A stretch of DNA of 45,000 nucleotides from Trachelipus rathkii (Eukaryota > Arthropoda > Malacostraca > Isopoda > Trachelipodidae), in assembly GCA_015478945.1 (NCBI GenBank), contig JABUQX010116747.1:7501-52500 (forward strand). The letters are read 5' to 3'. Each line of letters opens with the position of its first letter. Within the stretch, counting starts at the first letter, position 1. Below are positions 15,110-28,235 of the stretch, piece after piece. Made by a program: the position numbers and the translations under genes. The notes below the pieces were generated by a model. That model was given only the letters and a program-made list of their open reading frames with translations. It ran no database searches and was not told the origin of the DNA.

Positions 15110-15700
15110 AATATATGGGTTATATATATTATTTTATCCTATATTTATGATGTTTTTACTTTACAATGGTTTTTTTTTTATCTATTTGTGGATATATATA
15201 TTATTATGTAGTAGTTATATATTTTTATATATATATAAGTTATTTATTTTTTTTTTTATGTGATATTTTTGATTTGATTGATTATATTTGGCTAATTTGA
15301 GTTTTTTTTATTTTTATATTATTCTTGTTATACTATATCGTATGTATATTATCGTTAGTACTGTGTTATTATTGTTGTATTGAGTTTATTGGGTGCAAGA
15401 TTATTATTTATTATGTATAATTATTTTATATATATATAGTTTTTGTTGTTATTGTTGTATTAGATTTTATTTTTTTTTTTATTCTGTTTATAGTGTTTAT
15501 TTATTTATTTATATTTATTATTAGTTATTATTATTATTATAAGTATTTATTATTTATTTATATTTATTTAGTTATATATTTATAATATATAATATATATA
15601 TATATTAGGGCTATATATATTTATATTTACCTATATATATATATTTAATGGAGGTAGTATATATGATTATATATATATAATATATATATTATATATAATA
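15110..15700. repeat. AT-rich low-complexity tract
   Basis: TATA- and TTTAT-rich sequence with several T homopolymers. No gene visible. It ends abruptly at the start of the coding-like stretch at 15703. Confidence 0.6.
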
Positions 15701-15702
15701 AT

Positions 15703-15855
15703 AGTCCAGTGTACAGGACCGCACCATGGCACAAACAGAGAGCGGCCATACTGGCTGAAAGTCAGCAAGCCATGGAGGCCCTGTCATCAATATATGCTTC
15801 AAGTGTCAGAGGGAGATTTGGATGGGGAAATCGAATACTTCAGTGGGGGGAGTAA
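15703..15855 (+). CDS. Unassigned 50-codon coding-like frame
   Basis: An open frame with no early Met runs from the edge of an AT-rich tract to a TAA stop. It opens S-P-V-Y-R-T-A-P-W-H-K-Q-R, and its middle is Ala-, Glu- and Gln-rich in a helix-like pattern (ILAESQQAMEALSSIYASS). It ends in a Gly/Trp-rich GRFGWGNRILQWGE. Base composition is balanced and unlike its left neighbour. It is downstream of, and opposite in strand to, the 15.9-18.9 kb LINE. I do not recognise the family. It may be an exon end or a fragment of another mobile element; chance is possible at this length. Confidence 0.3.
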   Translation, partial: SPVYRTAPWHKQRAAILAESQQAMEALSSIYASSVRGRFGWGNRILQWGE

Positions 15856-15899
15856 ACAACAAATAAAAAATAAATAAAATATACTTTTCATTTTAAATA

Positions 15900-18880
15900 G
15901 TCCTAAGATTACATAACAAAATCAAATGTTTATAAAGTATTCAGTTCTACAAGATATAAAAATGGGTTCTGCTAACAATGGGAAGATTCGGACCAAGATA
16001 TGGGATAATCTTTCAGAATGTGTTATGGACCGTAAGTAGGAAAATGACGACGGCGAATAGGTCCAGCTGGGGACAATGCAGTGAATAATGGCGAACCAGA
16101 TTGAGGGTGTACAACGGCAAAATTTGCAAATGGGAGGGGGGTTTCGTGACATATAGTGGCGCTGTGAGTGATTATTGGTGTGACCAATGCGGAGGCTCAT
16201 GTAAGCGCTTTCGTCGGTGGAGGAAGACCACTCACCGATATGTCCGGCTTTATATTTTAAGTTTTGCTCCCCCACTGATCATTCGTACAGTGCCTACTTC
16301 GCAATAAGATGCGAAAACCTTGTTGGAGGAGCAGAATAGTAATCGGTTGATGGGAGGTAGCCTTGTCGAATGGCAGCCGAGGATACATGGAACAACTCCG
16401 AAAGAGGAGGTGAAGCCATTTGGCCTCTATGTCAGCGATTTCATTGCCAGTTACCCTACATGAGAGGGGGCCAAACATAAAATAATTTGTTTTTTACGGG
16501 ATGGAGCAGCCGAAGAAATTGTGTACAGGCGGATACCAATGTTTTTTTTAGAATAAGGGGTTTTAAGTGCTTAGGCGGCGCTGAGCGAATCTGAATAAAT
16601 GACATAAGGGGCGATTTTGATTAAGGATTAGAATTCGAGAAAGGGCAGTCATTATATAGCCATTAATTCTGCCGTCAAAATTGAAGCATAAGGGAGAAGG
16701 GTATGGGAAGGGTTGCGGTCAGGAAAGACAGCAGATGCGCCCCCACTGTCCCCTGTTTTAGAGCGTCAGTAAACACGGAGTAGACTCATCATGAACTGCG
16801 GAATGAGACAGGATGATGCTTTTAACAGGGCAGCCGGATGGTCTAGATTTGGAAAGAGAGGTCTGAGCCAATGCAGAATGGTTGGGGCGGGGAATAGCAA
16901 GGTGATGTGCCTTCGTCGTAAGTAGAAAGGCCAAGCACCTTTGCATAAGGGATGTTTAAGGAAATTTAGGATTTTGAACCTGTTTGAAAATGGCCAGTAT
17001 TATCTGGATTCTGGTAGGGTATCTTTGCGAATACAGTGTCAGAGGCAGACGGGATTTGGTGGAACGAAAGATTTTAGCATGCTACCATATGTTTTCTTCT
17101 TCGGGAAGAGAGATGTGGCAGCACATTGCTTCCAAACTTTCCAAGGCACGCAGGGGGGACGATGGCAGCTCCAGTGGAGCATCCCGGATCGCCTCCATTT
17201 GGATGCGAGATCTATATAGTGTAGTAGTAGTGTGTGGAAGTTGTCCCTGGCGTCACGCAACAGCCATAGTCCAGTTCAATCTCATTAGGGCCATGTAGAG
17301 GCCGTTAAAAGGAACTTGCGGGATCAGCGCCTCCAAAGTTTTGAGGCGAAATGACGAATAGGTCAACGCCGTGATTGACTAAGTTTTTTTCTTAGGTGTT
17401 TACTAGGTGTGGTGCAATTTAAGTGGTATCTAGATGAGTCCTAGAATTTGACCTGTGAAGTACTAGGAATGGGCGAACCGTATAAGGTTAGGTTCGCTGG
17501 AAGAAGGTTGCAAGTTCTTCGATTTCCTTTTCTTTAAAAGCACTGCTGAGGTTTTGCTGGATAAGAAATGGAAGCCATGGGAGTTACCCCCATTGTGAAA
17601 TATTTTAATAGCTTGTTTGAAGTTTGGCACGTTTCGAAAAAGAAGCGACAAACGGCTATGTAGTGATGCAGAAGGTCATCAACGATTAGAGAGAAAATTG
17701 AACAGTCGCTGGATAGAAGTAAACGATATATTAATAGAGAGCAATCAGTAGTACATCTTAAACACAACCTGGGAACGCCTTCATACCAGAGTAAGTAGCG
17801 TGACAAGAATAAAGAGGCACCGAACCTGGATAGAATCTGTTGTCAGAAGGCAATTTGTGTAAAAGAGGGAGTTGTCGCGAAACCAAGCGAATGGAGTTTT
17901 TGGAGAATCCCAGTTCTCCACGTTTGTGTTGTAAGCTTTTTCAGGTAAAAAAGAACACCAAGAACCATCCCACCAGTTTTAACAAGGCTTCCCGGATGTC
18001 ATGGTCTAGTTTTACCAAGGGTCGCAGTCGACGGCTTCTCCAGAACAGGGGTAAGCGGGGCCAGAAGGCCATTTTTCCTCCATCTTAATTTACAGGAGTA
18101 ACAGGTCAGCGAAAATGGGTCTTTGGTTGTCTGCCAACTTAGGATCTTTTCCAGTTTGGGAATAGGAATTACAAAGCTGTAGTCCAATGATGGAAAAGAA
18201 GATTCGATCGAGATTCTGTTATATAAATCCAGCAAAAATGCTGACGTCGAAGGGTGGATAGGACAGGAGCATGATGTACGAAATTCATGTCTGGTACCCA
18301 AGTGCACCGGTCTTTGCTATTTGCAATGTGGTTTGATACTGCTGCAACCGTGTAAAAAGACGGTGTAGTTTGACATCTCCCTTCGCTGTTGAAAGTCCGG
18401 TAGTTGCTGTTGTCAGTTTCTCAGTTTTTTGAAAGTGCTTATCAGTGTAGCGGATGAAACTCGAATGGTAGCAAAATAATATACTACTAACGCACCTCAA
18501 CAGCCGCAGGAGCAGAGATTCGCATCCAGTTTATATCAGGCCCAAAACGGAGGACTGTGGGTGAGGAGTAGTTGGAGCGACTAGATATTTTCTGTGTAAC
18601 TTCCCACACTAAGGATCTAGGGAGTTGTGAGTTAACAGTCGATAATATAAGTTCGAAAATTATGTTACGCGTTTTGACGATAATTGCCGAGTCCATCGCT
18701 GGCGGCTGTTTAGAAACTAATCATGTTTGGGTGGTACGGGTCCTTAATTGTTTACCTGTAGTTCTTCTTCCTCATGGTGTGGCTTGTGCACCTTCAGGGA
18801 GTACGACCAGTACCTACGACCTCGGCTTTGAGGAAGCGTTCGGAAGCAAGCTGGGCTGGGCCGAGATGACGACTTTCTGG
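15900..18880 (-). pseudogene. Decayed LINE (non-LTR retrotransposon) with RT, RNase H and C-terminal Cys/His region
   Basis: Reading right to left on the minus strand, the frames give: a linker resembling the region between endonuclease and RT (18696-18487, with an SQLPRSLVWEVTQKISSR stretch); early RT motifs (18307-17999, with LLDLYNRI near 18235 and a VIPIPK stretch followed by a decayed NYRPISLT-like motif near 18170-18120); a region matching the FDLEKAYDTTW motif near 17940; the catalytic box as Ile-Val-Asp-Asp (17686-17675) where Tyr-Val-Asp-Asp is usual; a thumb region near 17560; a conserved post-RT region about 17260-16990; RNase H with a TDAS-like start near 16790-16740 and GNEIADIEAK at 16448-16419; and a terminal LRIGHT motif (16194-16177) with Cys-x2-Cys near 16128-16117. 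This fits the jockey/I superfamily with an RNase H. Many stops and frameshifts make it inactive. Endonuclease is missing or unrecognisable, and the right end meets a TA-rich tract at 18.9 kb. Confidence 0.8.
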
Positions 18881-19050
18881 AAGAGGCAAAAGATATATCA
18901 ATATATTAATATAAATATATATATATTACTTTTAATAATATAAGTATATATATATATATATATATACTATATTATATATATATATATATAAATATATACT
19001 ATCTATATATTATATATATATATATATTATCATAATGTTCTGACATTTGT
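18881..19050. repeat. TA-rich array
   Basis: Interrupted TA repeats directly to the right of the LINE relic's 5' end. Confidence 0.85.
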
Positions 19051-21247
<2,197 letters not shown>

Positions 21248-21503
21248 CAATATTCAGTAAGTTTCTCATACCTTCCTGAACACAACGAAAAGGAGGAATC
21301 TAATTAGCAACACCTTATTATTATAAAATAAAAAAAAAATTATTCAAACACAAGAATTCATTAAAAGAAAACTATTTTATATAAAATCAACTTCAAACCT
21401 TTTAATTATAAAAGCTTTTCTTTGCATCAAAATACATATAATAATCACCTTTATAAACTTACAAATTTATTTCAACATAAATTTACCAATCCGAAAAATT
21501 TTC

Positions 21504-21606
<103 letters not shown>

Positions 21607-21641
21607 TACAAAATGTAATAAAAAATAATAATAAAATAATA

Positions 21642-21672
<31 letters not shown>

Positions 21673-21784
21673 TGCTTTCGCATTATCAATTTTGCAAGAC
21701 AATATGTTTTCAGAAACATATCGTTTATCATTATCATTATTTTACAAGCATAATAGAAAATAAAATTAAAATATAAATTGATAT

Positions 21785-21929
<145 letters not shown>

Positions 21930-22139
21930 GCTTTTGCATATATACATTCTTTGCGGGGAACTTTCACCAAAAAATGCACAATGGTAGGATCAGAACAACA
22001 GGGGAAAATGACTTTTGATATCTTAAGTCAGAATTAGCATGTTTTGGCGTTACATTTTACTTTCCTATTTAAGTAATTTACATAAGAAAATTATTTACAA
22101 TGCATTCTCATTTTGAATAAAGATGAGAATGTTATTTCT

Positions 22140-23530
22140 TTTCTTCTTGATGATAACCAATACTTTCTATTTTCCCATCGCCCATTGACCTACTGAGATA
22201 ATCAGAGATGACATTATCTTTCCCATGAATGTGTTGGAGGAGAAATCTGTATCTTTGGAGACATAGATCCTAACGCATAATCCTAGGACTCTCGTACTTT
22301 TTCTTATTCATGGCAGTGAGAGGGCGGTGATCAGATTGAAGGATGAACTCCTTCCCATACAAGTACGGTTCGAATTTCTTAATCCCCCTCACTATTGCCA
22401 ATGCTTCCTTTTCAATAATGGAGTACCGTTACTGCGTGGGTGATAATTTCTTACTCCCGTAAGCAATAGGATGAAGTATTTTGTTCTCCTCTTGTAATAA
22501 CAAATAGCCAAGGGACGTATCTGATGCATCCACTTGGAGAGTGAAGACTTTGTCTAGTTGAGGCATTTGTAGTATTGGTTTTGAAGTTAAGGCTTTCTTC
22601 AACTTTTCAAAAAAGCTTGCTGATGCTTAGCTTTCAATCTTACTTTGGTTGGTTCTCCTTTTTTTAGTTAGGTCAGATAGAGTTGAAGCTATAGCAGCAT
22701 AATCTTTCACGAAATCTCTGTAGTACGCTGTGAGCCCAAGGAAAGATATCACTTGTTTTTTATTTCTCGGCGGCTCTGCTTTAAGAATTTTCCCAACATT
22801 ATCTTCATGTAAACCTTTGACACCATTCCCAATCTGATGACCTAAAAATTCTATGCTGGTCGCAGCAAATTCGCATTTGAAAGGTCGGGTCTTTAGAGAA
22901 CATTCTTAATCGTTTCCAGGTGCCGTTTCCAGTTTGAGGAATGTATAATTATGTCATCTATAAAGAAGTCTACGTCGTGAATTTCATCTAAGATTCTCCT
23001 CATGGCTCTAACCAAAGTAGCGCCTGCGTTGACCATTCCAAAAGGTAACTTTACGTAATAAAAATGACCATCTTGGGTCTAGAAACCAGTTTTATAAGCA
23101 TCTTCTGGCTTGATTGGATCTGCCAATAAGCTTTCGAAAGATCAACCTTTGAGAAGTACTTGTCGGTAGCAAACTTTGTAAACAAAGTTTGGGTAGTCAT
23201 CATCGGTTCTGGATCGAAGATTGTCACTTTATTTAATGCACAGTAATCAGAACATACACGTTTAGTGCAGTCTTTCTTTTGCACTACCACCACTGGCGCT
23301 GAATATGGTGAGGTGGACTTCATTATCACACCCATCTTAGGCATTTTGTCAATTTCTTTTCCTAGCTCTGACCGAGTGGTATAGGGTAGGATATAAGGTT
23401 TTATCCTGATAGGATTATCATCTATAAGGTCGATTGCGTGCTGATCGTTGAGCGCTGTTCCTGGTATGTCAGTAAAAACATCTCTACAAGGTTCTAAAAC
23501 ATTCATCAATTCTTCCTTCATCTTCTCAGA
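22140..23530 (-). pseudogene. pol: Ty3/gypsy-like reverse transcriptase and RNase H
   Basis: Minus frame 23521-23051 holds the RT N-terminal half: LPYTTRSELGKEIDKM, then SPYSAPVVVVQKKD, RVCSDYCALNKVT (usual RxCxDYRxLN), and VDLSKAYWQI with the first catalytic Asp at 23143-23141. After a frameshift and a stop the frame continues with LPFGMVNAGATLVRAMRR and the catalytic box Phe-Ile-Asp-Asp (22964-22953), then SIEFLGHQIG and VISFLGLTAYYRDFV. RNase H follows with its acidic residues in context: DASDTSLGYLL (first Asp 22530-22528), [11 protein letters not shown] (about 22420-22390) and [11 protein letters not shown] (about 22345-22315), ending with HGKDNVISDYLSR near 22190. No coding similarity to integrase is seen after RNase H. 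At least four inactivating changes are present. Confidence 0.88.
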
Positions 23531-23537
23531 AATTTCC

Positions 23538-24400
23538 TCACTGATTTTGACATCTTTTAAGCTTTCGCTCCTCTCTCTTCATAGTAGTGTTTACGACCGG
23601 AACAGAAATATTCTCTTCATCTTCATCCTCGAGAAGAACTGCTGACGCTCCAACTCCTTGATCCATGTTATCTTCTTCTCTTACATTACTCCCTTCCCTC
23701 GAGATATACTTTTTATGCAAATTGATGTGGAATGTCTTTACCACGTCACCAACCTTGATTTTATAATTATCTTGTCCATAAGGAGCAACGACTTCATTTA
23801 ATTTGCACCATTTCAACAACTTTACGTTGTGAGCATTTCTTCATTTAGTATGCACCATTTCAACAACGCTACGTTGTGAGCATCTCTTAATAAATTTCTT
23901 CTATACTCTTTGAGTATTTTTGAAACATTTCTTTCAATGTTGATCTTTACGATCCTTTTAAACAGCAATCTGTTTATAACAAGAAACTTCCCTTCACCCT
24001 TTTCCATAGATTTCCAAATTCTACCAAGAGTGGGATCCTCTTTCTGTTTTTCTTTGAAATAATTCCTATCTCTTACGAGATTATCAATCTGATTATTATC
24101 GGGATCAGATGTCTCTCCTGGAGCTGCAATGCTTGGGATTGCTTCATCAAGATGAATCCCTACTGGATTGTTTAAATCTTTCTTCTCGAATGAGTCTTCG
24201 TCGGTACTTCCTACTGTAAGATACTGGTTGTCTTCTTCAGGAGCTTCTACAGGAGTTTCCTTCTTCTGCGTGACTTCAAAATCATTTTCTTCTTCAGATG
24301 TTTCCTTTTCAGTTTCCACTGCCTCTTCTGTGTGCAAATCGATCTCTGGTATATTCTAGTGAGTGCTCGGCATTACGCATATACTCTCTTCTGCCCTAAC
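23538..24400 (-). pseudogene. int: Integrase remnant: N-terminal start and C-terminal end, core missing
   Basis: Minus frame 24337-23822 begins with an acidic linker (Glu-rich, about 24330-24200). It then has the region that usually precedes the HHCC zinc finger of Ty3/gypsy integrases (FKEKQKEDPTLGRIWKSM near 24070-24020, LLFKR near 23965), and ends at RNLLRDAHN where the first His should begin the zinc finger. The next frame (23819-23538) starts with PYGQDNYKIKV and TFHINLHKKYI, which fit the C-terminal domain. The rest of the zinc finger and the whole DDE catalytic core, normally some 200-250 residues, are absent. The junction carries a 47-base tandem duplication (23795-23888). Its position upstream of RT is notable: ordinary Ty3/gypsy elements carry integrase after RNase H. 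Confidence 0.72.
23795..23888. repeat. 47-base tandem duplication at the integrase break
   Basis: Two adjacent copies of a 47-base unit. The shared core runs 23804-23841 and 23851-23888 and differs at three positions. In protein terms both copies encode LLKWC(K/I)LNE. The duplication lies exactly where the integrase core has been lost. Confidence 0.85.
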
Positions 24401-24419
24401 GATGTCTGGGGATCCTAAC

Positions 24420-26040
24420 TCCTTCTGAGTTATAATAGCTTGCTTTGCGCGAAGACTCTGGTACTGTGACCCATCCCAACTAACATCAGGCTTGTCTGGA
24501 GTTAAAAACTCCGTCAATATTACCCAAAATCAAGTCGTACACAACATCAGGCATTACTACAGCCTTCTTTCTTCCAGTGTAGTATTGAGTATCCAAATCT
24601 ACAGTCGCTAGTTGAACTCTCTTCACGGTGCTGTCCAAAACCTCATATTTGTATATTCTCCAGTATATAGCTCTTCGGAATATACTTCTGTCTTAACACA
24701 GTTCCGTTGCAACCTCTATCTCTCAAACAAAGGAAGTGGAACTCATTTGCAAAGCTATCAACGACAGGCAAATGATGGGGGTTGTCATCCTCGCCACCCA
24801 CCATACAGACTTCTACTGTCTTGGCCACTTCTTCGATTGGAAATGCACCATTATCTTTTTCTGCAGTAATGTCTGCTGTAGCCACAGTAGCTCTTGAATT
24901 GTCCTTTTGCCGTCCATAATGAGTATTAAAACTCCTATCACTATAATCATTAAGCAACACTCTACAATTATTTGCAATGTGCCCGCGTTTATTGCATCTA
25001 TAGCAGGTAAAAGAATCCTTCTTTTCAGATGGGTTTTTGTCGAAGACTTTCTTTCCAGAGTTGCTTTGAGCAGCGTTCTCCGACTCATTCAATTTACTGG
25101 CATGTGTACTGCAATACGTTGGCCTTTTATCAATGTACTTGTTTCCATTATTTGGTCTGCTTTTATAATTATTCCTATGACTATTTCCTTGTGCTAAGCT
25201 TGTTCTTTGCGCGTACAAGAAATTTTCAGAACTTGTAACAATGTCTTCCATGACCTTATTATTTCTTTCTTTCAGAAAAGTAGCTAATTCTTTAGGTACG
25301 GTGGTCATATATTTTTCTATGGTAATAAATTTCGTTAATTCTTCGACACTTTCTTTTACACCCTCGGTAGTTATCCATTTCTTCAGTGCGTCATGTATTT
25401 TCTTCACATATGCTGCCAGATTATCATCTGTAGATGGTGTCATCGATTTAAATTTTGATCGGTAGCCATTTTCCGTTAGGTCGTACCTCACAAGTAATGC
25501 TTTCTTTAAGATATCAAAATTTGACTAATCTTCCAAATTTAATTCGTTGTAGACAGTATCTACCTTTCCAGTAAGTAAAGATCCTAATAAGTTAGCAAAT
25601 CGTTCTCTGGGAATTTCATTAGCAGCAGCTTGCTTTTCAAACAAAGTTATGTAGTCTTATATATTGTTGACTTTTTCATCAAAGGGAGGTAACTTTAATT
25701 TAGGCAGCTTGTAGTTGTAGTTGTAGTTGTGGGAGGAGGGCTTCAAGGCGCTATTACTGCTTCGTGCTGATGCTGTTTCTCCTCAGTATCTAATTTCATT
25801 TAAGGCATTCTTTCTTCTGACTCTCTTGCACCTTTCTCTGACTCCGCTATTATTCTACGTTCTCCTATCTCCGCTGCAATTCTTCGTTTTTCTAATTCCG
25901 CTGCAATTCTTCGCTCATCTGCTTCTTTTTCTTTTAAAGCCTCTCTCTTTCAACCTCTCCTCTCTGCAGAAATTAGCTGCTTCTGCACCTGTTAAGCCCA
26001 GACCTTTGCACAATTCTATAAGAGTGTCGTTATTTGCCAT
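24420..26040 (-). pseudogene. gag-pro: Ty3/gypsy-like gag and protease region
   Basis: The minus-strand ATG at 26040-26038 opens MANNDTLIELCKGLGL, which fits a gag start. A charged Glu/Arg-rich coiled-coil-like stretch follows (about 25950-25830). After stops and frameshifts comes a capsid-like region (about 25680-25200; the longest open piece starts at 25491 with MRYDLTENGYRSKFKSM). A nucleocapsid CCHC knuckle, Cys-x2-Cys-x4-His-x4-Cys, lies at 25005-24964. The protease follows: the active-site triad reads Asp-Arg-Gly (24720-24712) instead of Asp-Thr/Ser-Gly, and a later frame has a VYDLILGNIDG stretch near 24535-24500, like the flap/C-terminal part of retropepsins. The capsid pattern resembles the Gmr1-type gag from which vertebrate SCAN domains are thought to derive (established knowledge). 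A one-base shift near 24645 separates protease halves. Certainly inactive here. Confidence 0.8.
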
Positions 26041-26182
26041 ATTTTCAATTTTCAAATAGATAAATTAAGACACAGTCACGAAGTGAATGATTCCTAATAT
26101 TTCCCCCAAAAAATCGAACTATTTTGCTCAGATAGTTCACACTTTAAACGTCAATAAAAAATATAACTCTTTGCAAATTTAC

Positions 26183-26184
<2 letters not shown>
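26041..26184. other. Leader side of the gypsy-like element
   Basis: About 140 bases between the presumed gag start and a TA array. I could not find a convincing primer-binding site or LTR boundary, and this stretch does not visibly match 21930-22140 on the other side. The element may have lost its LTRs, or TA expansion may have disrupted them. Confidence 0.35.
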
Positions 26185-26185
<1 letters not shown>

Positions 26186-26224
<39 letters not shown>

Positions 26225-26233
26225 GTTATAGTA

Positions 26234-26310
<77 letters not shown>
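26186..26310. repeat. (TA)n microsatellite
   Basis: TA array with an interruption near 26221-26240. Confidence 0.95.
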
Positions 26311-26312
<2 letters not shown>

Positions 26313-26512
26313 CCATAAACAATCGAAAAATGAATAAAATTTTGTGAGGAAGTTGGAGTTTTCGAAGAAGGGAGCGTTCACGGCAGAACAATGAAAAATA
26401 TGAAAAATCCAAAATTTGACTCAGATAACCTTACCTATTTTTACAACACGTCCAATTATTGAAAATCAAATATATATTCAATATATATTTACTGTGCTAA
26501 ATTACATAAACA

Positions 26513-26772
<260 letters not shown>

Positions 26773-26904
26773 TATCAATTTCACCACAACAACAACAAGA
26801 GAAAGAAAATTTTATCCAATATTTACACTGAATAAGACACTGAATAAAATGACTCTCTACTGATAAACTTTTTAAAAGAGCTATTCCGGACAGGACTAAC
26901 CAAA

Positions 26905-27075
26905 AATCTATCTATTGATCTATTGATCTATTGATTCAAGTCATATTTTTTACTAAATGTTTTATGTTTTACATACCCTAAAGCAGTAAATCAGTAAATC
27001 AGTAAATCAATATGCCCTCCCCACCTCCCTCCTGCCTATCCATGATCTATTGATCTATTGATCTATCGATTCAAG
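26905..27075. repeat. Short tandem repeats ATCTATTG and AGTAAATC
   Basis: The 8-mer ATCTATTG is tandemly repeated near 26910-26935 and again near 27042-27068, each time followed by ATTCAAGTC. Between them AGTAAATC is repeated three times (26985-27008). Related sequence in inverted orientation appears near 32670-32700 and 33655-33685, outside the right ATPase relic. Confidence 0.75.
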
Positions 27076-27199
27076 TCTCTTTTTCTTTAGTATAAATAAG
27101 TTCTTTAGATAAAAAGAGGGAAAAGAAAACAAGTTTTTATTTTAAAGCATTTATAACATGTGCAGACCTTTTCTTATTCATTAGTGTTCAGGTGTCAAC

Positions 27200-28235
27200 C
27201 TAGAATGGACGTTGGTAAATTTATGTTCCGCTCACCTGATACGTGTCTTGTGTCTGGCCCCTACAGGCTGCGGGAAGACCTTTCTGGTATTAAATATTTT
27301 AAAAGAGGTCGAGATTTTCGAACAAAAATCTGTTAAAATCAAATGATGCTAGAGTGTTTACCAAGAAAGGTTTAATGATTACAAAGATGTAATTCAATTT
27401 CACTAAGGTTTATGCGATATAAAAGCTCTTCAATGTTTACCAGATCATAAAATTATAATCCTTGACGATTGATGAACATAAATTGAATGATGATAAGCTT
27501 GAAACTTTCACAGATTACTCTCATCATTTAAAATCACAGTATTTTTATAACGCCAAAAAAATAATCATTTACATCAAGAATAAGTATAGCGTGAGTTCTT
27601 AAAACAACACAGTATTTAATCTTGTTCGTTCAAAGAAGGGATATGAGTCAGGTAATGTCTACCCAAATGTTTTCCTAATTTCAACGTAAGAGTTCCTAAA
27701 AAATATAAAGACATTAAGTGTATGAGGTTATTTACTCTGTGAGCTTCAACCTAAGAACACGCAATAGAGTAGTTACTGCGTACAAAATAATCTATACCTA
27801 ACAGAAGGATTGAAGACCAATATACATACACTGAATAATGAGTGATTTAGTAACAGAGTACACCAGTATATGAGAAAAATTTAAAAAAACTGAAACCTCT
27901 AAAAACGTAAACTGATCTGTTAAGATGAAAAATTCCATACAATGTATAGCAGAAGTATGCCTAAAACTTATAAAAGGAAATGTTCCTTTAACAGACCTCA
28001 GAGGGAAAGTTACGGTTCGTCATAGAAAAACATCATTAAAAAACTGCTGTCTTACTCAATAAGGCTGATAGTAAGTGTGAGAACACTAATATAGATAAAA
28101 CATAATATCATACAATACAGAACATGAGGTCAGGTGTATTATGAGTAATAAATGATTACATCCACTCTACTTCATCATTCAAGGGCTTAGTATTCCCTAC
28201 CTAACTTGATAGTATTAATCTGGTCTAATACTCTA
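27200..28235 (+). pseudogene. Packaging-ATPase-like (FtsK/HerA or A32 type) pseudogene, left copy
   Basis: The plus strand carries a broken P-loop ATPase. Near 27235 the frame reads FRSPDTCLVSGP and then a single extra base (27258-27260) shifts the Walker A loop out of frame. A hydrophobic strand ending in two Asp (KIIILDD, about 27450-27467), like Walker B, is followed at once by a stop. A later conserved stretch, about 27620-27660, encodes LVRSKKGYESG. Stops and shifts occur throughout. This pattern fits FtsK/HerA-type genome-packaging ATPases of Maverick/Polinton, adintovirus and related elements in animal genomes; the class assignment is inference. Similarity to the right copy (inverted, 31430-32480) continues to about 28235, so more than the ATPase is duplicated. 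No restored reading is given. Confidence 0.6.

Noticed and set aside
24168..25465. Plus-strand frames across the gag and integrase region
   Set aside because: They are antisense shadows of the minus-strand retrotransposon frames, which carry the recognisable motifs.
21930..26500. LTRs around the gypsy-like element
   Set aside because: I compared the flanks by eye and found no convincing direct repeat, primer-binding site or polypurine tract, so none is annotated.
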